The translations under genes and the position numbers were made by a program. Shown here piece after piece: positions 8,968-9,889 of a DNA stretch of 9,889 nt. The DNA lies in the NCBI GenBank assembly GCA_016871135.1, contig VFZQ01000132.1, positions 1 to 9,889 on the forward strand, written 5' to 3'. The stretch is from Acidobacteriota bacterium (GTDB lineage: Bacteria; Acidobacteriota; Terriglobia; Bryobacterales; Bryobacteraceae). Each line of letters opens with the position of its first letter. The stretch's first letter is position 1. The notes under the pieces were generated by a model. The model had not been told where the DNA came from, did not search any database, and worked only from the letters and a program-made list of their open reading frames with translations.

Positions 8968-9889
8968 TTATATCTTCACGGCCGGTTTCTTGGAGTTGAA
9001 CATCTTCTCCATGTCGTTCATCGGCAGCGCGATCTGTAGGCGGGTCGTTCTGGCGTCGGTCGTGAGTTTCATCCGATCGAGCGCGGTGGCGAACCCTTTC
9101 ATTTCCGGTTTATCGCGGTTCATCTGGACCATCGTCGAAACGAAGCGAATCACGTCGGCCATGGCGGTGGCGTCCTTCTCGTTCTGCGAAACGGTTTCGG
9201 CCGTGAGTTCGATCGCCTCGGCCATGAAGCGCACACCCAAGGCCGCTTGTTGGATTCCCTTGAAGACATCACCATTCATCATGCCGCCCATACCGCCCGT
9301 GCTCGGAGCCCCCGAGGGAAGTGCCTTGGTCATTTCGGCGATGGGCATGGTCGACACCATCCAGATATCGTTTGACTGGCTGAGGGCGCGAATCCGGGCG
9401 AAGGCTTCGGCCGATATGGCCGCGGTGGCGGCGCTCTTGCGCTGGACCGCGGCTTTCACGGTGTCCGAGGAGCCGAAGACGACCAGCGACGGATCGACGA
9501 TGGCTGCGCTCATGTTGTCCTGATTCGGCGCGGAGAACATCTCGATGCCATTAAAGTTCTCGATCTTCCCGGCGCCCGTGACGTTGATAAACGCCCTGAT
9601 TTTCGACGCGTCGAATGCGCCGCGCATGAGAACGAGACCGGGGCCTTTCTTCGAGTTCAAGTCGTTTGAGGCCATGACGACTTCGCGCAGATCGCGGCGG
9701 GGGTCGAAGCCCGTGGCGGCAACCATCTTGCCGATATCGGAGTCCTTCTTGTCCAGTTCCTCCATAAATTTCTTGCCGAGCGGGGAGGCCTTGGCGCGGT
9801 CGATATCGATGCCCGCGACAAAGCGCGCATCGGCCATGATCATGTTAAGCAGGGCCGTGTCGGCGGCCATCGCGGAGAAGGCGGCCAGA
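8968..9889 (-). CDS. Unrecognised, probably exported protein, 3' part
   Basis: The frame stays open to the right edge, so the gene is 5'-truncated; about 306 residues are visible. I do not assign it to a named family. The first visible residues, LAAFSAMAADTALL, look like the end of a signal peptide, so the true start is probably only a little beyond the window and the Met at 9870 is probably internal. The part after it (ARFVAGIDIDRAKASPLGKKF) recalls a pattern I know from large hypothetical proteins of acidobacteria and planctomycetes, in which a predicted secreted protein begins with a line like 'xxxVxGVDxxxxxxSPxG'. The protein is rich in Ala and Met, alternates beta-like strands and amphipathic helices, and has a Gly/Met-rich loop (SGAPSTGGMGGMMNG) near residue 190 counted from that Met. 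It has no cysteine, no visible catalytic motif and no membrane segment after the leader. It is followed by a strong terminator. Confidence 0.7.
   Translation of the reverse strand, partial: LAAFSAMAADTALLNMIMADARFVAGIDIDRAKASPLGKKFMEELDKKDSDIGKMVAATGFDPRRDLREVVMASNDLNSKKGPGLVLMRGAFDASKIRAFINVTGAGKIENFNGIEMFSAPNQDNMSAAIVDPSLVVFGSSDTVKAAVQRKSAATAAISAEAFARIRALSQSNDIWMVSTMPIAEMTKALPSGAPSTGGMGGMMNGDVFKGIQQAALGVRFMAEAIELTAETVSQNEKDATAMADVIRFVSTMVQMNRDKPEMKGFATALDRMKLTTDARTTRLQIALPMNDMEKMFNSKKPAVKI

Overview
The window is a GC-rich bacterial chromosome segment that is densely coded, with no RNA gene, mobile element or CRISPR array that I can see. It carries a Tat-exported sulfatase, a DUF1501 protein and a cytochrome-c-like DUF1549/DUF1553 protein. 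That set is expanded mainly in Planctomycetota and in Acidobacteriota of the Solibacter/Bryobacter type. The remaining genes (phosphotriesterase-like hydrolase, class C acid phosphatase, Ala/Met-rich exported protein of unknown role) make me favour an acidobacterium. That placement is inference; there is no marker gene here.

Layout from left to right. Bases 1-630 (+) hold the 3' part of a phosphotriesterase-family hydrolase. It converges on a two-gene minus-strand unit: a divergent NRAMP-family transporter (2815-1586), then a D-2-hydroxyacid dehydrogenase (1578-649), separated by 7 bases. Divergent from the transporter is a Tat-exported sulfatase (2842-4221, +). It ends tail to tail with a minus-strand pair, the two stop codons sharing a TTAA. 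The pair is an 801-residue DUF1549/DUF1553 protein with an N-terminal cytochrome c domain (8043-5638), followed by a DUF1501 protein (5660-4218), with overlapping reading frames. Further right on the minus strand are a secreted class C (e(P4)-like) acid phosphatase (8879-8118), a strong hairpin terminator (8918-8948), and the 3' part of an unrecognised, probably exported protein (8968 to the window end).

How the genes may work together: four or five products are predicted to be exported (sulfatase and DUF1501 by Tat; DUF1549/1553, acid phosphatase and probably the last protein by Sec). This suggests periplasmic processing of sulfated or phosphorylated organic matter. The sulfatase - DUF1501 - DUF1549/1553 group is the most system-like part. 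The joint function of DUF1501 and DUF1549/1553 proteins is not established, so I do not assign one.

Points worth a second look: the NRAMP homologue lacks the usual metal-coordinating residues; three minus-strand transcription units have a TANNNT hexamer ending exactly 8 bases before the ATG and no well-placed Shine-Dalgarno, which suggests leaderless mRNAs; and the transporter and sulfatase appear to share one very compact, overlapping divergent promoter region.
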